Positions 36,992-46,078 of a stretch of 64,000 bases of DNA are shown one piece after another (the first letter of the stretch is position 1; every line of letters begins with the position of its first letter). The DNA lies in assembly GCA_022649305.1 (NCBI GenBank), contig JALCNW010000003.1, positions 1 to 64,000 of the forward strand. The letters are read 5' to 3'. Source of the DNA: Enterobacter sp. GTDB lineage: Bacteria; Pseudomonadota; Gammaproteobacteria; Enterobacterales; Enterobacteriaceae. The translations under genes were made by a program, and so were the position numbers. The notes beneath the pieces were generated by a model, which made no database searches, was not told where the DNA came from, and saw only the letters and a list, made by a program, of their open reading frames with translations.

Positions 36992-37618
36992 CTACAAAGA
37001 ATGAATTTTTTCTATCTGTACGAGAAGCTCCAGCCACTGTAGAGATGTTTTAATATTCATACGTAACGCAACATTACGTTTGTGTGTGAATACCGTTTTG
37101 TAACTGATATGACGAAAGCTAGCGATTTCATTAGCACTCATCCCACGTGAAAAATCGAGCAAAGTATTAAGTTCACAAGTAGATATTCTTCCTGCCAGCA
37201 AACCATAATGCGACTTGTCTGTGAGCTCAGAGCGAGAGGGGAGAACAGATGCCACATTGATATAAGTCGATAATGTCTCGCAGAGTAGGTCTTCTGGGAT
37301 GATGTGACTAACGCCTAACCCTTTCATGAAAACAGAGAGATGGCCATTATCTCCGGGTAACGAGACGATAATGTTGCTAGTGAAAAATGTCAGACGATAG
37401 ATCGCTTGCAGCAGCGTCCTTATCTCGCTGCCAACACCACCAATACCAATGACAATGAGTTGATCCTTTCCATTGTATCCACAAGCTTCTTCAAGCAACT
37501 GGTGGGGGCTAATCTCGAGCACACTATAGGCATTTTCCTCCAGACTGTAGCGCGCGGCACTCCGGTAGAGTAAGCGTGACTCGCAAAGCAGTGCACGTTT
37601 AAAATTATTTTTAGGCAT
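36992..37618 (-). CDS. LuxR-type HTH regulator (right copy, type A)
   Basis: The 208-residue protein is paralogous to 23842-24435. Opening RALLCESRLLYRSAARYSL, glycine strand IVIGIGGVGSEIRTLL, and C-terminal HTH (ISTCELNTLLDFSRGMSANEIASFR, then SYKTVFTHKRNVALRM). It ends 14 bp before the next gene's ATG. Upstream, 190 bp of AT-rich DNA separate it from the divergent winged-helix pair. Confidence 0.83.
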   Translation of the reverse strand: MPKNNFKRALLCESRLLYRSAARYSLEENAYSVLEISPHQLLEEACGYNGKDQLIVIGIGGVGSEIRTLLQAIYRLTFFTSNIIVSLPGDNGHLSVFMKGLGVSHIIPEDLLCETLSTYINVASVLPSRSELTDKSHYGLLAGRISTCELNTLLDFSRGMSANEIASFRHISYKTVFTHKRNVALRMNIKTSLQWLELLVQIEKIHSL

Positions 37619-37843
37619 AGGTAATATCTTTGAAAGAAAAAGCTTTATTAATATAATAATAAAGAAACCAATGTTATTTTCAATGGCAACTTAATCTATT
37701 ATTAGACCGGCAAGATGGATAAATGCTTTAAAATCAAGTAACTTTATGAATCTATTTGCAAACTGAAAATATTGTCCAGACTAACATTTTATTGTGGACT
37801 CTGATAAACTTTGAATCAGAAACCGATAGCTGGAACAACACTA

Positions 37844-38452
37844 ATGAAACCTATAGAACATATTTTTACCTTAATCAATGCGGTTTCAGACCCTTTAAGA
37901 ATTCAGAATGGCCGTGAACGGCAAATTATTTCTCTGCTGCAATATGCAGAGCCGATGAGTTTCATTCTTCATGAGGGGATCGCTGCGTGGTATCGGGGGA
38001 AAGATCACCTGCTGTTAGCTAACATTAAAGCACCGGTGATCGTTGGGCTTAACTTTCTGTTGGACAAAAACCAGGATATCTATTTCCAGGCCAGAGGAGC
38101 GATTCGCTTTGAAATCGTTCCGCAGTCAATGTTTTCCAACGCCGTTAGTGAGCAGAATCTTTGGGAGAGCATGGCTTATATGTACATGTTTTCCACAAGG
38201 CGCTTTCTGGAAAACCATTTTGTTGCCACCGGCGTATCAACTTATGATCTGGTACGAAACAATCTCCAGGCGTTAATGGAAGAGACCGAGGAGCTACGCC
38301 TCGCCACCACTGCCTGTGATTATATTCAGGAAAAAACCATGCTGTCGCGTAGCGGAATTATGAAAATGCTGGGCGATCTGAAAAAAGGCGGCCATATTGA
38401 TCTGCAACGTGGCGTATTGATGCAGATTTATAAGTTGCCGTTAAAATATTGA
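37844..38452 (+). CDS. IprA/YaiV-like winged-helix regulator (right pair, first)
   Basis: ATG 37844 gives 202 residues; TTG 37811 is a possible longer start. CRP-like N-terminal roll without an evident ligand pocket, and C-terminal winged helix with TMLSRSGIMKMLGDLKKGGH ending QRGVLMQIYKLPLKY. It is the mirror-image counterpart of the left pair, divergent from the right LuxR pair. Confidence 0.85.
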   Translation: MKPIEHIFTLINAVSDPLRIQNGRERQIISLLQYAEPMSFILHEGIAAWYRGKDHLLLANIKAPVIVGLNFLLDKNQDIYFQARGAIRFEIVPQSMFSNAVSEQNLWESMAYMYMFSTRRFLENHFVATGVSTYDLVRNNLQALMEETEELRLATTACDYIQEKTMLSRSGIMKMLGDLKKGGHIDLQRGVLMQIYKLPLKY

Positions 38453-38549
38453 CCCGGTTCCAACTCTAAATTTGGATTGATTACTCATTGTGTGTGATCA
38501 TGAATTGCCGTCAGAATGTGTTATTCATCATTCACTGAACAGGCGTTCT

Positions 38550-39173
38550 ATGAACGAAAGTGAAAAACTCACGAAAAGCATCGTAATGCTTTTCGACGCA
38601 CTATCTGATCCTCAAAAAATAGTCAGAGTCAATAAAGGCGGGTTTATCTCTTTCAATACGTTACCCGAACCTGAGTGTTTCCTTATTCATCAAGGTTACC
38701 TGCTACTGCGTCGACCGGAAGACCAGCTTATTATTGGTAACCTCACCGGTCCCACCGTCTTTGGTTTTAACACCTATCAGGACTTAAGCGGTCAAGCCTT
38801 TCTTGAAGCGATAACCGATGTTGATTTCGAGATAATTCCTGCCTCCTGTTTTTACACTCGTATTGCCTGTCTCAATCTTTGGGAACCCCTACTGGATATC
38901 ACCATGTTTATTGCTGCAGAGCAGTTTCGTAAACATAGTGCGTTGGGCGTTCGCGATTCCTGGTCCATCATTTGTAATCAGTTAAATGCATTAATCGATG
39001 AGCCAGACTTTGTGCGTGCTAGCACCAGTACCTATGACTACATTCATCAAAGAACACACCTTTCCCGCAGCGGGATAATGAAATATCTCGCCATACTTCG
39101 TAAGCAGAAACTCATTGAGATGGACAATGGCATCCTGCGCTCAACGAATCGCTTACCGAAAACGCTGCCATAA
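38550..39173 (+). CDS. IprA/YaiV-like winged-helix regulator (right pair, second)
   Basis: ATG 38550 gives 207 residues; an alternative start at 38490 lies further upstream. Same two-part plan with THLSRSGIMKYLAILRKQKL, but the C-terminus (MDNGILRSTNRLPKTLP) departs from the GVL..LPLKY ending of the other three, so it is the most divergent paralogue. It lies about 100 bp after the first copy on the same strand. Confidence 0.83.
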   Translation: MNESEKLTKSIVMLFDALSDPQKIVRVNKGGFISFNTLPEPECFLIHQGYLLLRRPEDQLIIGNLTGPTVFGFNTYQDLSGQAFLEAITDVDFEIIPASCFYTRIACLNLWEPLLDITMFIAAEQFRKHSALGVRDSWSIICNQLNALIDEPDFVRASTSTYDYIHQRTHLSRSGIMKYLAILRKQKLIEMDNGILRSTNRLPKTLP

Positions 39174-39313
39174 CAAAAATTGGCAGGGTAAATCCCACCT
39201 TTATCCTTTTGGTGGAGCGTCGCGTATAAAAGGCACTCTCTTTTTTCAACAGCATATTTACAACCACCCGCTAAACTGGCAAGAATCATTCTTATTTCCC
39301 TAAGAAAATTCTC

Positions 39314-40297
39314 ATGTCTGAACAGGCGCTGAAACAACAGATCCAGAATCTGAAGAAGCATAACGCCCGGCTTGCCAGGTTGGCGCGTGACGCCCGCAGC
39401 AAACTGAGCGCAGCGCTGGACGGTACAGGCCTGTGTTTGTGGCAGCTCGACGTGCCAAGCGGCAAGCTGATTATTTATAATCGCCGCTGGGGTTCGATGC
39501 TCGGCTATCAGCCTAAAGAGATGAATGCCCAGTTTGAAGTCTGGCGCGATCATCTCCATCCTGAAGACAGGCAGCAGGTACTGGATGCGTTTTACGATCA
39601 CCTCCACGGCAAAACCCCCTTCTACGAAGCGCTGCACCGCATGCAGCATAAAAATGGCAAGATTACCTGGGTACTGGATCGCGGGCGCGTCAGCGAATGG
39701 GATCAACACGGTAGTCCGCTCAAGGTCACCGGTACCCATATTGATATGACCAAAGAGAAGCAGTACGAGGAACAGCTCGCACTGCTGGCAAATCACGACC
39801 CGCTCACCGGGCTGGCCAACCGTCATGCCTTAATCAAACACTTCGCCGACCTGAAAAGCAGCGGGCCGCTGTGCGTGGCGTTTATCGATCTCGATGACTT
39901 TAAAACGGTGAACGATACCTTCGGTCACCGTAGTGGCGATGAACTGTTGATCCAATTAAGCCAGCGCCTGCGCGATACCTGTCCGCCGGGATCGATTGTG
40001 GGCCGTCTGGGCGGGGATGAGTTTGTCCTGCTGCTGCCCTTTCCACTCAACAGTCTGCTGGTCAACAGCACGGCACATAACTCTCTTCGCGCCGCCCTGT
40101 CGCCGTTCGAACTGGACAACGGTGAAGCGCGGGTGGGTGCCTCTATCGGCATTGATGAAGTGCAGTCGCAGGATGATTTTGTGGATGCGCTACGACGGGC
40201 CGATCAGTCGATGTACCAGATTAAACATACCGGGAAAAACGGCGTGGCGATTGGATCGACGCTGATCTCGATTTCTCGTACCGGAACCGATGCGTGA
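39314..40297 (+). CDS. PAS-GGDEF diguanylate cyclase
   Basis: The 327-residue soluble protein has an N-terminal coiled region, a PAS domain (about residues 30-150, type PAS_3, with WGSMLGYQPKEM and HPEDR) and a GGDEF domain (about 160-315). The active-site motif GGDEF is intact at 233-237 and the metal Asp lies in FIDLDDFK. The RxxD inhibitory site that should precede GGDEF is replaced by PPGS, so product feedback is not expected. It makes c-di-GMP and so could oppose the nearby EAL protein and influence the adhesins in this region (inference). Confidence 0.93.
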   Translation: MSEQALKQQIQNLKKHNARLARLARDARSKLSAALDGTGLCLWQLDVPSGKLIIYNRRWGSMLGYQPKEMNAQFEVWRDHLHPEDRQQVLDAFYDHLHGKTPFYEALHRMQHKNGKITWVLDRGRVSEWDQHGSPLKVTGTHIDMTKEKQYEEQLALLANHDPLTGLANRHALIKHFADLKSSGPLCVAFIDLDDFKTVNDTFGHRSGDELLIQLSQRLRDTCPPGSIVGRLGGDEFVLLLPFPLNSLLVNSTAHNSLRAALSPFELDNGEARVGASIGIDEVQSQDDFVDALRRADQSMYQIKHTGKNGVAIGSTLISISRTGTDA

Positions 40298-40305
40298 AGG
40301 AAGTC

Positions 40306-40324
40306 AGGCCGCGCAGGGCGGCCT
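40306..40324. terminator. Hairpin between convergent GGDEF and chemoreceptor genes
   Basis: AGGCCGC-GCAGG-GCGGCCT forms a perfect seven-pair stem just after the cyclase stop and before the end of the convergent chemoreceptor gene. No T-run is present. Confidence 0.5.
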
Positions 40325-40338
40325 TGTAAGAGAAAGAT

Positions 40339-41976
40339 TTAGAACGATACCCACTCGTCGGGCGTGCCCGCAGGCTTTGCTCGCACCGGGGATTTGAGCG
40401 GAGACGCGGCAATCACGCCTGGGGATTCCTGCGCGGAAAGGCGGAATTTTTGCACCGAGCGCTGTAGATCTTCGGTCTGGCGCTCAAGCGCCGAGGCAGC
40501 AGCGGAAACCTGCTCCACCAGCGAGGCGTTTTGCTGCGTCACGCCGTCCATCTGCGTAATCGCCACGCCGACCTGAGAAATGCCTTTGCTTTGTTCTTCC
40601 GATGCCGACGCAATTTGCTTCATGATGGTGGTGACTTCGGTCACCGCGCGCAGGATCGCCTCCATGGTCGTGCCCGTATCGCTCACCAGCTGCGATCCCT
40701 GCTCCACGCGCGAAACTGAATCGGCAATCAGCCCTTCAATTTCTTTCGCGGCATTGGCACTGCGGCTCGCCAGATTACGCACCTCACCCGCCACCACAGC
40801 AAATCCACGGCCCTGTTCACCTGCTCGAGCGGCTTCCACCGCGGCGTTCAGCGCCAGAATATTGGTCTGGAAAGCGATGCTGTTAATGACGGTGGTGATC
40901 TCCGCGATTTTCTTCGAACTGTCGGAAATCCCGGTCATGGTGGTGACTACATCCTCGACCAGCGAACCACCACGGCTCGCGGTGGTTGACGCAACATCAG
41001 CCAGTTGGCTCGCCTGACGCGCATTCTCGGCGTTCAGCTTCACGGTGGCCGTGAGCTGTTCCATGCTGGCTGCGGTCTCTTCCAGCGCGGCAGCCTGCTC
41101 TTCCGTTCGCGAGGAGAGATCGTTGTTGCCGCTGGAAATCTCAGTCGCCCCACGCCAGATGTTTTCGCTGCCGGAACGAATCGTGCTCACCGCTTCACGC
41201 AGACTGTCCTGCATAGCGCTTAGCAATGGCACCAAACGGCCCACGCAGTTGCGGCCAAATGGCTCGATGGGCTGGCTAAGGTCGCCCTGCGCAATCTGGC
41301 GGAAATGCTCGCGGATGCGGTCCAGCGGTTTGACCAGCATCGCCACCAGATAACGATCGGTGAACAGCAGGATGAGCAAACCAATCAGCGTTGCGCCGAT
41401 AATGACCGTGCGGGTCATGCTGGTCAGGCCATCGACCACTATGCGCGTGGTGTCGAGTGTGGCGTCTGCCGCTTTATTGAATTTTTCTGCCGCCGCACCG
41501 AACGCGCGACTGAGCGGTGGCGTGACATTGTTGGCCTGCTGACGATAGCCCTCAACGGAACCCTGCTGTGCCTGTTGCATCAACGGCGTAACGCCTTGAT
41601 CCAGCAGAGCCTGCCAGCTGCTGATGACTTCAGCAGAGACACTCTCATCCATCGGCCCAGGCGAGATGGCTTTCATCTCGGTGAGCTTTTTGCCCATGTT
41701 ATCCAGTGCTTGTTGAACGGGCGCTAAATCGGGCGTACCGCCCGAAGCCTTCGAGTCCATCGCGCGGCTCAGACGCGTAACAAAGCGAAAATACTGATCG
41801 TTACCCTGGCTTAAAATCGTCATTTGTTTAACGAGTTGTCGATCAACGTCATTACCATCCGAAACCCTGGAAAGCGACCAGGTGCTGTACAAGCCGACAC
41901 CCGCCCACATCAAACAAAAAATACCCAGAATCGCCAGCATGACGAACCGAATAGTAAAATTACGTAGTATCTGCAT
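40339..41976 (-). CDS. Methyl-accepting chemotaxis protein
   Basis: The 545-residue transmembrane receptor has TM1 at about residues 10-32, a periplasmic four-helix-bundle sensor of the Tar/Tsr type (about 35-190), TM2 near 192-212, HAMP, and a signalling domain with the canonical hairpin tip ([23 protein letters not shown]). It ends in EWVSF, a variant of the NWETF pentapeptide that tethers CheR and CheB. The ligand is not predictable. It is convergent with the diguanylate cyclase gene. Confidence 0.95.
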   Translation of the reverse strand: MQILRNFTIRFVMLAILGIFCLMWAGVGLYSTWSLSRVSDGNDVDRQLVKQMTILSQGNDQYFRFVTRLSRAMDSKASGGTPDLAPVQQALDNMGKKLTEMKAISPGPMDESVSAEVISSWQALLDQGVTPLMQQAQQGSVEGYRQQANNVTPPLSRAFGAAAEKFNKAADATLDTTRIVVDGLTSMTRTVIIGATLIGLLILLFTDRYLVAMLVKPLDRIREHFRQIAQGDLSQPIEPFGRNCVGRLVPLLSAMQDSLREAVSTIRSGSENIWRGATEISSGNNDLSSRTEEQAAALEETAASMEQLTATVKLNAENARQASQLADVASTTASRGGSLVEDVVTTMTGISDSSKKIAEITTVINSIAFQTNILALNAAVEAARAGEQGRGFAVVAGEVRNLASRSANAAKEIEGLIADSVSRVEQGSQLVSDTGTTMEAILRAVTEVTTIMKQIASASEEQSKGISQVGVAITQMDGVTQQNASLVEQVSAAASALERQTEDLQRSVQKFRLSAQESPGVIAASPLKSPVRAKPAGTPDEWVSF

Positions 41977-42479
41977 AAGTGTTCCTTGCCGTTAGGAGAC
42001 CTGCCAGAGGTAGGCCTTACCGTGGTTATCGGCAGGAAAAGGGGGAAGTTATAATGTTTCGTGATTATTTTTATAAAAATTCTCACTCCCCTTACGCTTG
42101 CAGAAAAACGATAATCGCTGAGCGGAAAACCTCCCCCATAAATGCATGTTCTAATTTTTCAGCAGATGAGGAAATGTAAAGGTGTCGCACCTTACATTAA
42201 CCACGTAACCCTAAAGGGTTAGCTGGCCTCATGATTTCATCTATGAATAATCTTATAACGTCTAAATACCCTCATACTTTGCACGCTAATTAAACCGTCA
42301 CATCCATGCGATGAATACATTTGGTTTGATTTATTTGTTTATTTTATTTAAACGAACCATAAACAAACGAATATAGATTCAATATTTTATTACATCCTTT
42401 ATGGGTGCGAACATTCTTAATTCGCGAAAAATACTTTAAAAAGAGGCCGTCTTCACTCGCCTAATTTAGAGAATATAAA
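41977..42479. promoter_or_regulatory. Long AT-rich leader region upstream of autotransporter with two inverted repeats
   Basis: About 500 bp without a firm gene. Contains the inverted repeat AATGTAA.GGTG / CACCTTACATT at 42173-42198 and TAACCCTAAAGGGTTA at 42207-42222, followed by strongly AT-rich DNA up to the autotransporter start. The repeats are possible regulator-binding or transcript structures. A 43-codon frame starting at about 42052 with a purine-rich site is seen but not supported further. Confidence 0.5.
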
Positions 42480-45071
42480 ATGCGCAATTCAGTTAAACGT
42501 TCAATCCTGTCACAATGTATATTAGTTGCATTGACCTCTTTTGGCGCAAATGCCGCCAGTACGCCAGCGACACCCTGCCAGACGGGTAGCACCTCGCAAA
42601 CTTGCGGCCTGACAAAATATACGGACAATAATAATTACCAGAATCCAGGCGTGACCGATGCCGTCATGGCAGATGCCACCGCGACCAATATTTTTATGGA
42701 TGGACAGCGTCAGGCGGGTGATACCCAGTCATTGACCGTATCGGGTACGGACATGTCCGGATACTATATTCAGGGAAGCAACGGCGGTTCGGCCAATATT
42801 ACGCTTAATAACAATGCCACTGCCGACATGATTGAAGTAGGAGCCGCTGGCAAGACGACAAATACCACCGTCACCGTCGATCATGCCACGCTAAATGGCG
42901 AGAATACCTCGGGTGATTATGCACGTGATAAGGCCTACATGATGGGGTCGGCAATTTATATTGACCCGCTCGACAAGGGTTATCACACCGTGAATATCAG
43001 TAACGGTAGCACGCTGCACGGCAGTATTATCAGTGCCGGAACCGGTGCGCAAAATATCACAATGAGCGATAGCATCATGGATAATGGCGGTATTTATGCC
43101 GGTAGCGATAAATCCGATACCACGCTGTCGTTCACCAATGCCACCGTGGATGCCAGCAACAGCGAAATCGCGAAAAACATCGATACGCTGGCTGAAAAAC
43201 TCAGCACTTACGCACCGTTCAGTAATATCAATGTCGACGCCTTTGGCGATGTAGCCGTGGCGATGTACGGCACCACCCAGGATACGCTGGCGCTGAATAA
43301 TAGTACCGTCACGGGCGATATCGGCGTCATCAACGAAAATGGTCAGACCCAGCTTTCCTTTACCAATAAAAGTGTGGTCAACGGCAATGTGACCGTTGAT
43401 GGTAATTCAACCAATTCTGTCCTGGTGGATAACAGCACGATTAATGGCAATGTGGACACTAGCCAGAATAGCGGTAATTCCACCATTACCCTGCAAAATA
43501 ATGCGAATGTGAACGGGGATATTACCACCGGGAAAGGTGACGATACGGTGGTGCTGACCAATAACTCGCACGTCACGGGTAATGTCAGCGGCGGTGACGG
43601 TAGCGATACGCTTTCAATGGATGCCGGGAGTTCTATTTCCGGGCAGATTAATCAGTTCGAGACGGTCAATACCACCAGCGATAACAGCATCAGCATCGAT
43701 AAAATTAACGATGCGACCAGCTGGGATCTGCAAAACGGTTCCACGCTGGTTGCCACCACCACCGGCAGTAATGCCATGGTGAATATGAGCACCGACAGCA
43801 CCGTTAATTTCGGCACGATTACCGGGAAAAATAACGCCGTGGTGGTGAGCACCATTACTTCCTCTGCGCAAAATCAGAGCAATGTTGTTCTGGGGTCATT
43901 CAGTACTTCAGGAAATGACGCGCCGCAGAATTACGCCAACGCCGCGTTCTCGAATGGTCAGCAGGCGGTCGAAAACCGCAGCGGTGCCTATAACTACGAT
44001 AACAACCTGAATATTGTGGCCGCCGACACTGCCCCGCAAACCATGCTTGCCGCTGATAATACCCAGAACTGGAATATTATGTTCAGCAGCTCAAAAGGCT
44101 CCCTCGCCAGCGACGTTCAGGGACTGGTCGCCGGTCTGGACGCCGCAGAGCAGGCCGGACATCAGGTTGCCGATGACATCAGCAACCACATGAACCAGGT
44201 CCATCTGGCGAGCCTTTTCGGTGAACAGCAGGATGGCGCACAGGTGTGGGGCGATTTCCTGTATCAGAACGGGAACTTCAGTAACGACGTCGACTACAAA
44301 AGTATTACCCAGGGCGCGCAGGGCGGCGTGGACTGGACCTCGCATCTGAACAACGGCGATAGCGTGACCGGCGGTATCGCGCTGGCATGGACGCGCAGCC
44401 GCGTGCAGGACACCAGCGACGGTGCAGACAGCTTCAAAGACAGCGTTTACGGTAATTACTACAGCCTTTACGGCGGCTGGCAGCAGGCGCTCAACGGAAA
44501 AGCCTGGGGCCTGTTTGCAGAGGGTAGCTTCACCTATGGCGATATGCGCTATTCCCTGTCCGCTAACAACGTGACGGGCGATACCAGCGGCATGGCCGAA
44601 GCGCTGAACGGCTCGACGGATGGCAGCCTGTATATGGCTCAGGCGCGTAGCGGCGTGAACGTGATTCTGCCTGGCGAAACCCTGCTGCAACCTTATGCAG
44701 TGCTCGGCTGGGATCAGACAAAAGCCAACGGCTTCTCCGACAGCGAAGTCACCTTTGCCGACAGCCAGGTCTCCTCCTGGAACGGCGGCGCGGGTGTGCG
44801 TCTGACCACCACACTTCGCGACCTGAACAAAAACGTTCAGGTGATGCCATGGATAGACGCCCGGTTCCAGAAAGAGTTCAGCGATGATACCGATACCCAG
44901 GCGGCGGATTATCACAACACCGCCGGTCATAACAACGCGATGGGGATCTTCGGCGCAGGCGTGAACGCCACCATCGCCCACAACTTCACGCTCAATACGG
45001 GTGTGTATGTCGGAACGGGCGATGTCGATAACGACGCCAGCGTGCAGGCTGGTATGAGCTACAGCTTTTAA
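42480..45071 (+). CDS. Autotransporter adhesin (type Va secretion)
   Basis: The 863-residue protein has a signal peptide (QCILVALTSFGANA). The passenger (about 27-560) is rich in Asn, Thr and Ser with beta-helix rungs such as NGNVTVDGN, NGNVDTSQN, NGDITTGKGDD and TGNVSGGDGSD at regular spacing (residues about 300-390). The C-terminal barrel (about 580-863) starts near GAQVWGDFLYQNGNFSND and ends SYSF with the terminal aromatic recognised by BAM. It belongs to the AIDA/pertactin-like autotransporters. Its role in adhesion is inferred. A REP-like hairpin follows. Confidence 0.92.
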   Translation: MRNSVKRSILSQCILVALTSFGANAASTPATPCQTGSTSQTCGLTKYTDNNNYQNPGVTDAVMADATATNIFMDGQRQAGDTQSLTVSGTDMSGYYIQGSNGGSANITLNNNATADMIEVGAAGKTTNTTVTVDHATLNGENTSGDYARDKAYMMGSAIYIDPLDKGYHTVNISNGSTLHGSIISAGTGAQNITMSDSIMDNGGIYAGSDKSDTTLSFTNATVDASNSEIAKNIDTLAEKLSTYAPFSNINVDAFGDVAVAMYGTTQDTLALNNSTVTGDIGVINENGQTQLSFTNKSVVNGNVTVDGNSTNSVLVDNSTINGNVDTSQNSGNSTITLQNNANVNGDITTGKGDDTVVLTNNSHVTGNVSGGDGSDTLSMDAGSSISGQINQFETVNTTSDNSISIDKINDATSWDLQNGSTLVATTTGSNAMVNMSTDSTVNFGTITGKNNAVVVSTITSSAQNQSNVVLGSFSTSGNDAPQNYANAAFSNGQQAVENRSGAYNYDNNLNIVAADTAPQTMLAADNTQNWNIMFSSSKGSLASDVQGLVAGLDAAEQAGHQVADDISNHMNQVHLASLFGEQQDGAQVWGDFLYQNGNFSNDVDYKSITQGAQGGVDWTSHLNNGDSVTGGIALAWTRSRVQDTSDGADSFKDSVYGNYYSLYGGWQQALNGKAWGLFAEGSFTYGDMRYSLSANNVTGDTSGMAEALNGSTDGSLYMAQARSGVNVILPGETLLQPYAVLGWDQTKANGFSDSEVTFADSQVSSWNGGAGVRLTTTLRDLNKNVQVMPWIDARFQKEFSDDTDTQAADYHNTAGHNNAMGIFGAGVNATIAHNFTLNTGVYVGTGDVDNDASVQAGMSYSF

Positions 45072-45082
45072 GTAACGGAATG

Positions 45083-45100
45083 GCCGGGCGTAAGCCCGGC
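45083..45100. terminator. REP-like hairpin after autotransporter gene
   Basis: GCCGGGC-GTAA-GCCCGGC lies 11 bp past the stop, between convergent genes. It resembles a minimal REP unit and probably protects 3' ends in both directions. Confidence 0.6.
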
Positions 45101-45107
45101 ATTCTGG

Positions 45108-45995
45108 CTAGCGTAAATACTTTTCAAACCACGCCAGGGTGCGCTTCCAGGCCAGTTCAGCTGCGGCCTCGTCATAGCGTGGCGTGGAATCATTATGGAA
45201 TCCGTGGTTTACCCCAGGATAGATATAGGCTTCATAAACCTTGTTACCGGCCTTCAGCGCCGCTTCATACGCCGGCCAGCCTTCATTGATATTTTTGTCC
45301 AGCTCCGCATAGTGGAGCAGTATTGGGGCTTTAATCTTTTCTACATCCGCTGTTGCAGGCTGGCGACCATAAAACGGCACCGCGCAGTCCAGCTCAGGAT
45401 AGGCCACCGCCGCTGCATTTGAGACTCCGCCACCGTAGCAAAATCCGGTGATCCCCACTTTGCCCGTCGCATCAGGATGCTTCTGCATAAACTCGACGGC
45501 AGCGAAGAAATCGTTCATCAGCTTTGTCGGGTCGACCTTCTGCTGCAACACTTTTCCTTCTTCATCGTTACCCGGATAACCGCCCACCGAGCTTAACCCA
45601 TCGGGTGCAAGCGCTATGTATCCGGCCTTTGCCACCCGCCGGGCGACGTCTTCGATATAGGGATTCAAGCCCCGATTCTCATGCACGACGACCACGGCGG
45701 GCACTTTTCCCGTCACTTTGGCAGGTTTAACCAGATAGCCGCGTACCTCTCCATGCCCGTTGGGTGATGGATAGCGAATGTACTCGGGCACAATATCGGG
45801 ATCGGTAAATTTCACCTGCTCGGCCAGCGCGTAGTTGGGTTTGAGCAAATTAAACAGCGCTAGCGCCGTCACGCCCCCAACGGCATAGCGTGCTGCCAGG
45901 CTCAAAAATTCACGTTTATTGATTTTGCCGTGGGCATAAAAGTCGTAGTAATCGAGCAATTCTTGTGGAAAGTCTTTGGCGGTCAGGCGCGGCAT
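45108..45995 (-). CDS. yghX: Dienelactone hydrolase-family protein YghX
   Basis: The 295-residue alpha/beta hydrolase has a hydrophobic segment near residues 30-55 that may be a Tat/Sec-type signal or membrane anchor. The catalytic triad appears complete: Cys186 in GFCYGG, Asp233 in AELDKNIN, and His264 in GVNHGFHND. In E. coli K-12 yghX is broken, while here it is full length. It is divergent from yghZ, which is its neighbour in E. coli too. The physiological substrate is unknown. Confidence 0.9.
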   Translation of the reverse strand: MPRLTAKDFPQELLDYYDFYAHGKINKREFLSLAARYAVGGVTALALFNLLKPNYALAEQVKFTDPDIVPEYIRYPSPNGHGEVRGYLVKPAKVTGKVPAVVVVHENRGLNPYIEDVARRVAKAGYIALAPDGLSSVGGYPGNDEEGKVLQQKVDPTKLMNDFFAAVEFMQKHPDATGKVGITGFCYGGGVSNAAAVAYPELDCAVPFYGRQPATADVEKIKAPILLHYAELDKNINEGWPAYEAALKAGNKVYEAYIYPGVNHGFHNDSTPRYDEAAAELAWKRTLAWFEKYLR

Positions 45996-46078
45996 CGCAT
46001 ATCTCCCGGAATTGTGATGGTATAAGGATAGAATGAAAACGCTGTTTCGAAAAATTCATCGACACGAAAGGAGACATC

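Noticed and set aside
39047..39826. Minus-strand frame of 259 codons
   Set aside because: It overlaps the end of a winged-helix gene and the start of the diguanylate cyclase, both better supported.
42052..42179. Short 43-codon frame with a purine-rich upstream site
   Set aside because: No signal, conserved motif or neighbour supports it.
44091..44981. Minus-strand frame of 296 codons
   Set aside because: It lies wholly within the autotransporter barrel, whose sense frame has signal peptide, repeats and a proper C-terminal motif.
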